DNA from: Aquimarina megaterium XH134
GTDB lineage: Bacteria > Bacteroidota > Bacteroidia > Flavobacteriales > Flavobacteriaceae
NCBI RefSeq assembly: GCF_000520975.1
Contig: NZ_JACB01000033.1
Location: 107,297 to 171,296 of the forward strand
Reading direction: 5' to 3'
Length of the DNA: 64,000 nt
Made by a program: the position numbers and the translations under genes. The notes beneath the pieces are model-generated. The model was not told the DNA's origin and did no database searches. It worked only from the letters and a program-made list of their open reading frames with translations. This document shows, piece after piece, positions 43,435-51,728 of the stretch. Numbering within the stretch: the stretch's first letter is position 1; each line of letters opens with the position of its first letter.

Positions 43435-46400
43435 TTAAAATGATAAGCCAACATTCAAACCGATACTTCTGGTAGATGGCGATCCGAATACATCAACACC
43501 CTGAAGTCCGTTTCCTGTACTTAAAGATATATTGGGGTCATATGGAGCGTCTTTATAAAAGAAAAATAAATTTCTACCTACTAAAGAAGTATTGATCGAA
43601 TTAAAGAAACTATTCTCTCCAAGGTTAAAATTATATCCTATAGATAATTCTGCTAATCGGATATTAGTAGCATCATATACATATTCACCACTAAATTTAT
43701 CTCTTCCTCCAATTGCCTGATGGTATTCTGCAGCTGGTATTGTAGTTTCTGAACCAGTAGCTTCATCAAAAATTCGCACGCTACCTGTTCTGTCTAATGT
43801 TCCGAAACCATCAACGATAGCTTCAGTAAGACTCATTACTTCTCCACCAAATTTTCCATCAACTAAAAAGGATAATGTTATGTTTTTGTAAGTAAAAGAA
43901 TTATTCCATCCTAAAGAAAAATCAGGATTTGCATTTCCTAATAAATCAAAACCTCCTCTGGTATTTGCATCAGGTGCCGCTTGAGTAAAGTTACCATCTG
44001 CATTTCGAATTGGCAATCCATTTGCATTTCTGTTAAGTCGTTTTCCGTAAATATCACCAAAAGACCCACCTTCTGCAATTAATAAAGCATAAGAGTTAAC
44101 ACTTATTGGAGTTAATTCTAGGAAATCTCTATCTAATCTAGCATCTAATTCTTTAATAGTATTTTTATTACTAGCAAGGTTTACAGAAGTGTTCCATGAA
44201 AAATTCTCAGTTTGTATTGGGTCTGCGGTAATAGAAACTTCAATACCTTTATTTTCAAAATCCCCTGCGTTGATAGCAAATTGATCTGCTGTTTGACCAT
44301 TAGCATTGGTTTGACCACTGGCAGACTGGATTGTCATAAATTGATCTATAGTATTGGTTTGGTAATATCCAATTTCAAACCCTAAACGGTTATTAAAGAA
44401 TTGCCATTCTGTACCGATTTCAAAAGATCTTTGAGTTTCTGGTTTTAGCTCTGTAAGTGGTCTTACCGTAGGACGGTTTAACCCACCAGGACCAGTACCA
44501 ATAGTATTGATTGGATTGTTAGCAAAACTTTGTATATCATTACCTACCTCTGCATAAGAAGCTCTTACTTTTGCAAAAGAAATCACTTCAGGTAATTCAA
44601 ACATTTCAGAAACAACTCCCGTAATACCAAAAGATGGATAGAAGAAAGAGTCTGAAACTGTTGAAGACCAGTCGTTTCTAGCTGTTACATCTAAGTATAA
44701 CATATCTTTGAAACCTAGTGTAGTACTAGCAAATAGAGATTGTACTTCTTTTTGCTCTGCTTGAGTTTCTTTTAATATTGGATTAACCCCTACTGTACCA
44801 ACTACAAAATTAGAAAGCGTAAAGATGTTTGGTATTTTTAAATTACCTCCTACACCAGAATCTAATAAGGTGCTTTCGCCTAAATCTGATTTTCTGATAC
44901 TAGTACCGATATTAGCGGTTAAATTAAAACTATCTGAAAGAGGAGTATTAATAGTAGCTATGATATCACCATAGATCTGAGTATCCTCTACATCATTTAA
45001 TAAATAACGACCATTTGAAGCAGATAACGTTCCATCGGTAGTTGCATGAATTCTTCTTTCAAACTTATAAAAGTTTTTGTCATAACTTCCTCTGGTTTGA
45101 ACGGTTAACCAATCATTAAACCTGTATTTTAAAGAAACAGATGCCAAAACTTTTTGATTCTGATCATCACTGGCATTTCTATTGATTATCCAATATGGGT
45201 TTTGTTCGATATCAGAAGTTCCTCTAAACCAACGTTGCGCCATTAAATTTCTATCTACATTAAATTCTTCAAAAACTCTATAATCACTTAAAGTTTCTGT
45301 ATCCGAATTAAATGCTGTTGCTCCTACTAATGGATTATAATATAAACCAGAAACAGGCTTATTGTGTATTTTTTGAGTTGAAAGCAAGATATTGGCATCA
45401 ACAGTTAACTTGTTATCGAATAGTTTAGCCGTTTCTCTAATATTAAGAGTATGCTTTTTTACATTGTGAGTAGGAAGTATTCCTGATGCTTGTGTATTTG
45501 CATACGAGAAATAAGTTTGAGCATTTTCTGTTCCTCCAGATACCGACAATGAATTAATTGCAGTTGTTCCTGTTTCTAAGAAGTCATCTATGTTTTTTTC
45601 TGTACGATCATTAAAATCAAGTAAATAAGCAGCGTTATCTACTGTGAAACTAGAAGATACATTTGTTCTAAAACTTCCTGATTTACCTTTCTTAGTAGTA
45701 ATTAATATCACACCATTAGATCCCTGGCTACCATATAAAGCCGAAGCCGAAGCTCCTTTTAGAACACTAATACTTGCAATGTCATCTGGATTGATCAAGG
45801 ATAGAGCATCTCCACCATCTCTATTTCCTGCATTTTCGATATCACCAAATGTACTGTTAGGTTGAATCGCAGAATTGTTTAATAAAGGAATACCATCTAC
45901 AACGTATAATGGTTGGTTATTTCTGGTAGAAGTATTACCTCGTAAAGTTACTTTTACCGATCCACCAACACCAGAAGCACTTCTGTTTACAACAAGACCA
46001 GATACCTTACCCGAAAGACTGTTGATAGGGTTGGCATCTTTGATTTTTGTTAGCTCATCAGATTTAATATCCTGAGCTGCATAAGTAAGTGATTTTCTGG
46101 TTTTTTGAATCCCCAGTGCAGTTACTACTACATCTTCTAATTGTTCAGCATCTTCTTGCAATTGAACATTTATTACTGTTTCACTACCTACAGTAATTTC
46201 TTTATCTGACATTCCTAAATAGGAAAACTGAATTACATCTCCTGCTGCTGCAGTGATTGTGTAATTTCCGTCAAAATCGGTCTGTACTCCATTTGTAGTT
46301 CCCTTTACAATAATATTAACTCCAGGTAGTGGCACACCATCTGAAGCTCCCGTTACTGTCCCCGTTATTTGGGTTCCCTGCCCAAAACTCAGAAAAGAAA

Positions 46401-46440
46401 AAAATAATAGAGTGGTTAGGGTTAAAATCTTTTGTTTCAT
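43435..46440 (-). CDS. SusC/RagA-family TonB-dependent outer-membrane transporter
   Basis: A 1001-residue protein with a signal peptide, the N-terminal carboxypeptidase-like domain (GTVTGASDGVPLPGVNIIVK), the plug domain (ITKIKDANPINSLSGKVSGL-type start, then GSQGSNGVILITTKKGK) and a 22-strand beta barrel closing with SIGLNVGLSF. Such proteins import glycans across the outer membrane with energy from TonB. It is the first gene of the - strand operon and divergent from the sensor kinase/LytTR operon; a direct-repeat site lies in the space between (46509-46538). Confidence 0.95.
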   Translation of the reverse strand: MKQKILTLTTLLFFSFLSFGQGTQITGTVTGASDGVPLPGVNIIVKGTTNGVQTDFDGNYTITAAAGDVIQFSYLGMSDKEITVGSETVINVQLQEDAEQLEDVVVTALGIQKTRKSLTYAAQDIKSDELTKIKDANPINSLSGKVSGLVVNRSASGVGGSVKVTLRGNTSTRNNQPLYVVDGIPLLNNSAIQPNSTFGDIENAGNRDGGDALSLINPDDIASISVLKGASASALYGSQGSNGVILITTKKGKSGSFRTNVSSSFTVDNAAYLLDFNDRTEKNIDDFLETGTTAINSLSVSGGTENAQTYFSYANTQASGILPTHNVKKHTLNIRETAKLFDNKLTVDANILLSTQKIHNKPVSGLYYNPLVGATAFNSDTETLSDYRVFEEFNVDRNLMAQRWFRGTSDIEQNPYWIINRNASDDQNQKVLASVSLKYRFNDWLTVQTRGSYDKNFYKFERRIHATTDGTLSASNGRYLLNDVEDTQIYGDIIATINTPLSDSFNLTANIGTSIRKSDLGESTLLDSGVGGNLKIPNIFTLSNFVVGTVGVNPILKETQAEQKEVQSLFASTTLGFKDMLYLDVTARNDWSSTVSDSFFYPSFGITGVVSEMFELPEVISFAKVRASYAEVGNDIQSFANNPINTIGTGPGGLNRPTVRPLTELKPETQRSFEIGTEWQFFNNRLGFEIGYYQTNTIDQFMTIQSASGQTNANGQTADQFAINAGDFENKGIEVSITADPIQTENFSWNTSVNLASNKNTIKELDARLDRDFLELTPISVNSYALLIAEGGSFGDIYGKRLNRNANGLPIRNADGNFTQAAPDANTRGGFDLLGNANPDFSLGWNNSFTYKNITLSFLVDGKFGGEVMSLTEAIVDGFGTLDRTGSVRIFDEATGSETTIPAAEYHQAIGGRDKFSGEYVYDATNIRLAELSIGYNFNLGENSFFNSINTSLVGRNLFFFYKDAPYDPNISLSTGNGLQGVDVFGSPSTRSIGLNVGLSF

Positions 46441-46508
46441 ATTAATATGTGTTTTTTGAATGATCTCAAAGTAGTATTTTAATTATTTAACAAAATTTTT
46501 TTTAGACC

Positions 46509-46538
46509 AACGACATGGTTTTAATAACAATCGACATG
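46509..46538. promoter_or_regulatory. Candidate LytTR binding site upstream of susC-like gene
   Basis: AACGACATG at 46509-46517 and ATCGACATG at 46530-46538 form a 9-bp direct repeat with a 21-bp period (12-bp spacer). This matches the general LytTR pattern of two direct repeats about two helical turns apart. It lies 70 bp before the SusC ATG, and about 150 bp from the divergent kinase start. Confidence 0.5.
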
Positions 46539-46627
46539 CATTGATAGATAACGGTTTTTTTAAAATTCGATATTCTCATTTTTTTTGTTTTTCTCTATAA
46601 ATAGCCTTACATTTTTCAAAAATTTTT

Positions 46628-46647
46628 GTTAAAAAAGTGATTTTAAC
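46628..46647. promoter_or_regulatory. Inverted repeat before the sensor kinase
   Basis: GTTAAAA, 6 bases, TTTTAAC: a perfect 7-bp inverted repeat 40 bp before the kinase start. It could be an operator, or chance in AT-rich DNA. Confidence 0.35.
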
Positions 46648-46687
46648 AGATGTTATTTAATGATTTTTTAAAAAAAAGAGGGGTAAC

Positions 46688-47707
46688 GTGCAAAGGACTA
46701 TTAAACGAAAATATCATTTATATTTTTGGATTATTTATTTTTCATTTAATGTAATTCGATGGGGAAGTTATTTTAATGATTATTGGTATTCATTAAAATC
46801 AAACCTTGTAGAATTTCCTCTACACATCATCTTAGTATATTTTAATATTTATTATTTGGTCCCTAAGTTCATATTCAAAAGAAAGTATGTGCATTATGTA
46901 CTTTTCTTATGCATATCTCTTGGAGTTCATTATATGTTAAGATCAGGTTTAAACCTATTATTGGTTACCGAAGATATCTGGCCCGAAGTAGAAGGACGAC
47001 TGGATCCATTTGGGTTTAATCATATTGTAGCAGTAGCTATAGGAGAATTGTATGTTGTAGGACTAACTTCTGCAATAAAGTATACGGTCGATTTTTTGAT
47101 TATGCAAAATAAGAATAGAGACCTAAGTGAGTTGCAATATAAAACAGAGTTAAAATACTTAAAAGCACAGATACAACCTCATTTCTTTTTTAATACACTT
47201 AATAGTTTATATGCATTAACAATAAAAAAATCGGATTTAGCACCTAATCTTGTATTAAAACTATCTAACTTTATGAGATATGTGATTTATGATACCAGTA
47301 AAAAAAAGCTCCCTCTTTTGCAGGAGATTGATCATATCGATAATTATATAGAACTCGAAAAAATGCGTTATGGTGATCGAGTTGATTCTAGAGTTGATAT
47401 AAATGGTAATATCGATGATGTAAAAGTAGTTCCCATGCTGTTTTTACCATTTATTGAGAATGCTTTTAAGCATGGACTTAGGAATAATGATAGAATGGAG
47501 TTATTAATCTCTTTTGAAAGATTTGAAAATGAATTGATATTTATATCCAAAAATAATTATGAAGATGAATCAGAAACTAAAAGACTTAATGGAATTGGAA
47601 TAAAAAATGTAAAAAGAAGATTAGAAATACTTTACCCAAAAAAATATACATTAAACATAGCACAAAAAAATAATGAGTATTCGATTTTGCTTAAAATCCC
47701 TATATAA
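46688..47707 (+). CDS. LytS-type membrane sensor histidine kinase
   Basis: A 339-residue protein of the PF06580 His-kinase group. Four membrane helices lie in about residues 10-145; the phosphoacceptor histidine is in LKAQIQPHFFFNTLNSLYAL, the N-box in LFLPFIENAFKHGL, and a glycine box in LNGIGIKNVKRRLEILY. The start is GTG at 46688, since no earlier start exists and the first membrane helix follows. It is coupled by a one-base overlap (TAATG) to the LytTR regulator and would phosphorylate it. The signal is probably a chitin-derived sugar or membrane state; unproven. Confidence 0.9.
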   Translation: MQRTIKRKYHLYFWIIYFSFNVIRWGSYFNDYWYSLKSNLVEFPLHIILVYFNIYYLVPKFIFKRKYVHYVLFLCISLGVHYMLRSGLNLLLVTEDIWPEVEGRLDPFGFNHIVAVAIGELYVVGLTSAIKYTVDFLIMQNKNRDLSELQYKTELKYLKAQIQPHFFFNTLNSLYALTIKKSDLAPNLVLKLSNFMRYVIYDTSKKKLPLLQEIDHIDNYIELEKMRYGDRVDSRVDINGNIDDVKVVPMLFLPFIENAFKHGLRNNDRMELLISFERFENELIFISKNNYEDESETKRLNGIGIKNVKRRLEILYPKKYTLNIAQKNNEYSILLKIPI

Positions 47708-48432
47708 TGATTATTAAATGTATCATAATTGATGATGAGCCCTTGGCAATTGAAGTTATTGAATCTTTTTTAAAAGAATTTAAGAACATTCAGATCGTTG
47801 ATACTTTTAAAAATCCGATAGAGGCATTATCTATATTAGAACAAGGAGATATTGACGCTGTATTTTTAGATATTAATATGCCTAGAATGAATGGCTTAGA
47901 GTTTTTAAAAAGTTTACAGGAGTATCCCCAGATTATTATTACCACTGCATATAAAGAATATGCATTAGAAAGTTATGAGCTAGAAGTTCTCGATTATCTG
48001 GTAAAACCTATTTCTTTTAATCGATTTCTGAAATCTATAAATAAATTAACGGCAAGACTTATTGCCATAAAGAAACATGAACCTTCTATGGATTTGGTTC
48101 AACCGGCTCATATTTTCTTAAAAGTAGATAAGAAATTGGTGAAAATTTTGTTAACCGATATCCTTTTTATAGAAAGTCTTAAAGATTATATCCGGGTAAG
48201 TACACTAGAAGATACGTTTATGTCACATAAATCCTTAACAAGTATCAGTGAAGAACTTCCTTCAGAAAATTTTATAAGGATTCATAAATCGTATACCATA
48301 GCTATAGATAAAGTTAAATCTATAGAAGGAAACCTTGTCGAAGTGGGAGAAAAAAGAATTCCTATAGGGAGGAATTACGCGGCTCATGCCAAACAACGAA
48401 TATTAAAAAACAAATCAAATTTATTAAAATAA
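47707..48432 (+). CDS. LytTR-family response regulator
   Basis: A 241-residue regulator: receiver domain (CIIIDDEPLAIEVIESFL, phosphoacceptor aspartate in AVFLDINMPRMNGLEFL, lysine in YLVKPISFNRF) and C-terminal LytTR DNA-binding domain (LLTDILFIESLKDYIRVSTL, FIRIHKSYTIAIDKVKSIEG, RIPIGRNYA). It is the partner of the upstream kinase. The direct repeat at 46509-46538 is the best local binding site, so control of the divergent SusCD operon is the simplest model. A paralogue lies at 59919. Confidence 0.92.
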   Translation: MIIKCIIIDDEPLAIEVIESFLKEFKNIQIVDTFKNPIEALSILEQGDIDAVFLDINMPRMNGLEFLKSLQEYPQIIITTAYKEYALESYELEVLDYLVKPISFNRFLKSINKLTARLIAIKKHEPSMDLVQPAHIFLKVDKKLVKILLTDILFIESLKDYIRVSTLEDTFMSHKSLTSISEELPSENFIRIHKSYTIAIDKVKSIEGNLVEVGEKRIPIGRNYAAHAKQRILKNKSNLLK

Positions 48433-48437
48433 AAATA

Positions 48438-50273
48438 ATGGTTTTAACTACATTGGACTACATAATCATAGCCTCATTTTTCTTAACCACAATTATTATT
48501 GGAGTTGTGGTATCTAAAAGATCTGGAAAAAATACAGCAGAGTATTTTTTATCTGGACGTAATATGCCGTGGTGGTTACTAGGTTTTTCGATGGTAGCAA
48601 CTACATTTTCTACCGATACCCCAAATTTAGTTACTGATATTGTAAGGCAGGACGGTGTTGCTGGTAACTGGGTATGGTGGGCTTTTTTATTAACAGGCCT
48701 TCTAACCGTATTCGTGTATGCCAAGCTATGGCGTAAATCAAATGTTACGACAGACTTAGAATTTTATACATTGAGATATAGTGGAAAACCCGCTAAGTTT
48801 TTAAGGGGGTTTAGGTCGATATATCTTGGGGTGGTATTTAATATAATTGCCATGGCTGCCGTAAACCTTGCTGCCATTAAAATAGGGCAGATTATGCTTG
48901 GACTTTCGCCAATACAGACTGTTTTAATAGGTGGTGTGGTAACAGCTGTTTTTAGTTCTTTAGGAGGTTTTAGAGGAGTGATTTATACAGATTTTGTGCT
49001 TTTCTTTGTTGCAATAGTGGGTGCAGTAGGGGCCTCTTATTATTTGATTAATCTTCCTGAAGTGGGCGGGTTGAGCAATTTGGTCTCTCACCCAAATGTA
49101 TCTGATAAACTTTCATTTTTTCCGGATTTTTCTAATACAGAAGCATTAATTGGAATTTTAATTATACCATTAGCAGTACAATGGTGGAGTTCATGGTATC
49201 CCGGTGCAGAACCAGGAGGTGGTGGATATATTGCACAACGTATGCTTGCTGCAAAAAATGAAAACCACGCAATAGGTGCTACTTTCTTTTTTAATATTAT
49301 GCATTATGCACTACGACCTTGGCCATGGATTTTGGTAGCATTAGCATCTTTAGTAATGTATCCAGATATTGCTAGTATTCAAGAGGCTTTTCCTAATGTT
49401 GAATCTAGTAAATTAGGACATGATTTGGCTTATTCGGCAATGTTAACAAAGCTCCCGGCAGGACTATTAGGACTTGTCTTAGCTTCTCTGGGCGCTGCAT
49501 TTATGTCAACGTTATCTACACATCTTAATTGGGGATCATCATATATCGTTAATGATTTTTATAAGCAACAAATTAAAAAAGATGCAAGCGAAAAAGAACT
49601 GGTAAATGTTGGACGAATTACTACAATAGTTCTTATGGTGACTAGTGCTGTATTTGCACTTTATCTTACTAATGCCAAGCAGCTTTTTGACATTATTTTA
49701 ATGTTTGGAGCGGGAACAGGATTAGTATATATTTTGCGTTGGTTTTGGTGGAGAATCAATGCATGGAGTGAAATATCCGTAATGTTTTCTGCAATGCTTA
49801 TCCCATTAATTTTGACTTTTACGCCTCTTGGTGATTCATTATTTGGATATACCAATGATGCCGGAGAAATAATATCAGGTGTATTTCCTTCCTGGTTTAG
49901 ATTTATAGCTATGGTGATTATAACTTCAATAGTTTGGATTGTGGCAACTTATCTAACTAAACCAGAATCAAAAGAGACTTTACGCTCTTTTTATAAAAGT
50001 ATTCAACCTGGTGGGCCAGGCTGGAAAAAAATTGTTGATGAAGCTAATGCAGAGGGGATAAAAATAGTAGAATCTAATGAGAAATGGTCTGTACCTTCTG
50101 GAATTCTAGCAATGCTATTAGGTTGTGTATTGGTATATAGTTGTTTGTTTTCTGTAGGGAACTTGCTTTATGGAGAGTACATCATGGCGGGAATTATAGG
50201 GGTATTAGCCTTAGTTTCTGGTTTTTTATTGGCGAAAGTTTGGAAATCAATAGGAAAGAACCTAATGTCGTGA
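48438..50273 (+). CDS. Sodium:solute symporter (SSS family)
   Basis: A 611-residue inner-membrane transporter with about 13-14 helices. Family features are SKRSGKNTAEYFLSGRNMPW at the N-terminus, WWALLGFSMVA-like helix 2 region with ATTFSTDTPNLVTDIVR, and LASLGAAFMSTLSTHLNWGS near helix 8, which contains the sodium-site serines. It lies 5 bp after the LytTR gene and overlaps the next gene by 4 bp (GTGA). In this setting it is likely the GlcNAc importer, taking the place of NagP-type permeases. Confidence 0.9.
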   Translation: MVLTTLDYIIIASFFLTTIIIGVVVSKRSGKNTAEYFLSGRNMPWWLLGFSMVATTFSTDTPNLVTDIVRQDGVAGNWVWWAFLLTGLLTVFVYAKLWRKSNVTTDLEFYTLRYSGKPAKFLRGFRSIYLGVVFNIIAMAAVNLAAIKIGQIMLGLSPIQTVLIGGVVTAVFSSLGGFRGVIYTDFVLFFVAIVGAVGASYYLINLPEVGGLSNLVSHPNVSDKLSFFPDFSNTEALIGILIIPLAVQWWSSWYPGAEPGGGGYIAQRMLAAKNENHAIGATFFFNIMHYALRPWPWILVALASLVMYPDIASIQEAFPNVESSKLGHDLAYSAMLTKLPAGLLGLVLASLGAAFMSTLSTHLNWGSSYIVNDFYKQQIKKDASEKELVNVGRITTIVLMVTSAVFALYLTNAKQLFDIILMFGAGTGLVYILRWFWWRINAWSEISVMFSAMLIPLILTFTPLGDSLFGYTNDAGEIISGVFPSWFRFIAMVIITSIVWIVATYLTKPESKETLRSFYKSIQPGGPGWKKIVDEANAEGIKIVESNEKWSVPSGILAMLLGCVLVYSCLFSVGNLLYGEYIMAGIIGVLALVSGFLLAKVWKSIGKNLMS

Positions 50274-51364
50274 GGATAACTAAACGAATACAATCTGTTG
50301 ATTTTTTAAGAGGACTTACTATTATGCTTATGATCCTGGTAAATACACCAGGAGACTGGTCTTATGTGTATACACCGTTGTTACATGCAGAATGGAATGG
50401 TCTTACTTTGGCAGATTTTGTGTTTCCTTTCTTTTTATTTATTGTAGGGATATCTATATCGTTCGTATACAAACATAAAAAGGCGGATTGGGCGATATAT
50501 AAAAAAATCTTAATACGTAGTCTAAAATTAATTGTACTAGGCCTATTTATCAATGTATTTTTGCCTTATTTCCCTTTCATAGAAACAGAATCTATACGTC
50601 TACCTGGAGTATTGCAGCGAATAGGAATTATATTTTGCGTAGCCTCGATATTGTATTTGAATTGTAATCGAAAACAGCTAATTTTTATAGCAGTTACTAT
50701 TCTTGTAGGGTATTGGATATGGTTGGCATACATTCCATTGCCCGATGGGACTTCTCCTACTCTAGAAAGAGGACCAAATAACTGGGCTAATTATCTGGAT
50801 TACGTATTGCTTAAAGGGCATATTTGGAAACCAGATTATGATCCAGAAGGTATACTTAGCACATTACCGGCTATTGTAACAACAATTACCGGAATTTTTG
50901 TTGGAGAGGTTTTGGCAAGTACAGCAAAACGAAAACTTGTTTTATTGGCGGCAATGGGAGGAGGTTTTATGATCATAGGGTATTTATGGAGTATCTTTTT
51001 TCCGATCAATAAAGTGTTGTGGAGCAGTAGTTTTGTATTGGTCACATCGGGATATGCCACTTTGTTTTTAGTACTATTTCATTATTTTATGGATCATAAA
51101 AAACATGATTTTGGTAGTCTTGTGAAATATGTAGGGGCAAATGCAATTATTATCTATTTTTCTTCTATGATATTTGCCAAATCTTTTTATCTGATTAAAA
51201 TCGATTCTCAAACTTCGGTGCATCAATTTCTTTTTGAAACATTTTTTGTGTACCCGTCGATTGATAAACCGTTGTCCTCTTTTTTTTATGCATTGGTTGT
51301 TGTTGGTTTTTATACACTTTTGGCATACTTTTTATACAAGAAAAAGATATTTATTAAAGTCTAG
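50270..51364 (+). CDS. NagX-like membrane acetyltransferase (DUF5009/DUF1624)
   Basis: The frame is open from 50141, inside the symporter gene, but the protein-like part begins at VRITKRIQSVDFLRGLTIML. The GTG at 50270 overlaps the symporter stop (GTGA) and is the probable start, giving 364 residues. It has about ten membrane helices and motifs of the heparan-alpha-glucosaminide N-acetyltransferase family: SVDFLRGLTIMLMILVN, HAEWNGLTLADFVFPFFLFI and GVLQRIGIIF. Relatives called NagX occur in GlcNAc loci of other bacteria. A role in transmembrane acetylation of a glucosamine sugar is inferred. Confidence 0.88.
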   Translation: MRITKRIQSVDFLRGLTIMLMILVNTPGDWSYVYTPLLHAEWNGLTLADFVFPFFLFIVGISISFVYKHKKADWAIYKKILIRSLKLIVLGLFINVFLPYFPFIETESIRLPGVLQRIGIIFCVASILYLNCNRKQLIFIAVTILVGYWIWLAYIPLPDGTSPTLERGPNNWANYLDYVLLKGHIWKPDYDPEGILSTLPAIVTTITGIFVGEVLASTAKRKLVLLAAMGGGFMIIGYLWSIFFPINKVLWSSSFVLVTSGYATLFLVLFHYFMDHKKHDFGSLVKYVGANAIIIYFSSMIFAKSFYLIKIDSQTSVHQFLFETFFVYPSIDKPLSSFFYALVVVGFYTLLAYFLYKKKIFIKV

Positions 51365-51390
51365 ATTATAATAAAAACATTTATAAGGGT

Positions 51391-51437
51391 ACTACAAGAA
51401 GTTAAGACAATTGATAATTAAAAATACTTCTTGTAGT
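51391..51437. terminator. Hairpin after the symporter/acetyltransferase operon
   Basis: A perfect 12-bp stem, ACTACAAGAAGT / ACTTCTTGTAGT, with a 23-nt loop, 26 bp after the stop codon. The T run after it is weak. Confidence 0.7.
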
Positions 51438-51524
51438 GTCTTTACTATCAAATACTTTGTCTAAAAAGATTGATTATGTTAAATTTTTGAAAAATAAATT
51501 TTATTTTTGTTAAAAAATAAAGTA

Positions 51525-51539
51525 AACCTAATGTAGGTT
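51525..51539. promoter_or_regulatory. Dyad AACCTA-N3-TAGGTT
   Basis: A perfect 6-bp inverted repeat around ATG, 190 bp before the hybrid kinase gene. A candidate operator only. Confidence 0.25.
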
Positions 51540-51728
51540 ATAATACAAATAATTACCCCTTCTTGTTTTATATCTGCTGGCTAAAAAATACCTGAGATCT
51601 GTTATTCGTGATTACAATTATCAAGAATAATATAATTTTTTGAATAAGATCTAATGATATGTAAGTTGATTTTAAACTTTTGGCAATAGAGTTAGTACTC
51701 TAAGCTAAAAGATAAAACAAGACATTAT

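Larger units (their letters stand above)
51365..51728. other. Intergenic stretch with terminator and a dyad
   Basis: This 364-bp gap holds the terminator-like hairpin at 51391-51437, a stretch TTTTTGTTAAAAAA also found before the sensor kinase (about 46624), and the dyad AACCTA-ATG-TAGGTT at 51525-51539, a possible operator. A TATTTTTG -7-like element lies at 51502-51509 but 220 bp from the next ATG. No gene is seen. Confidence 0.5.
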
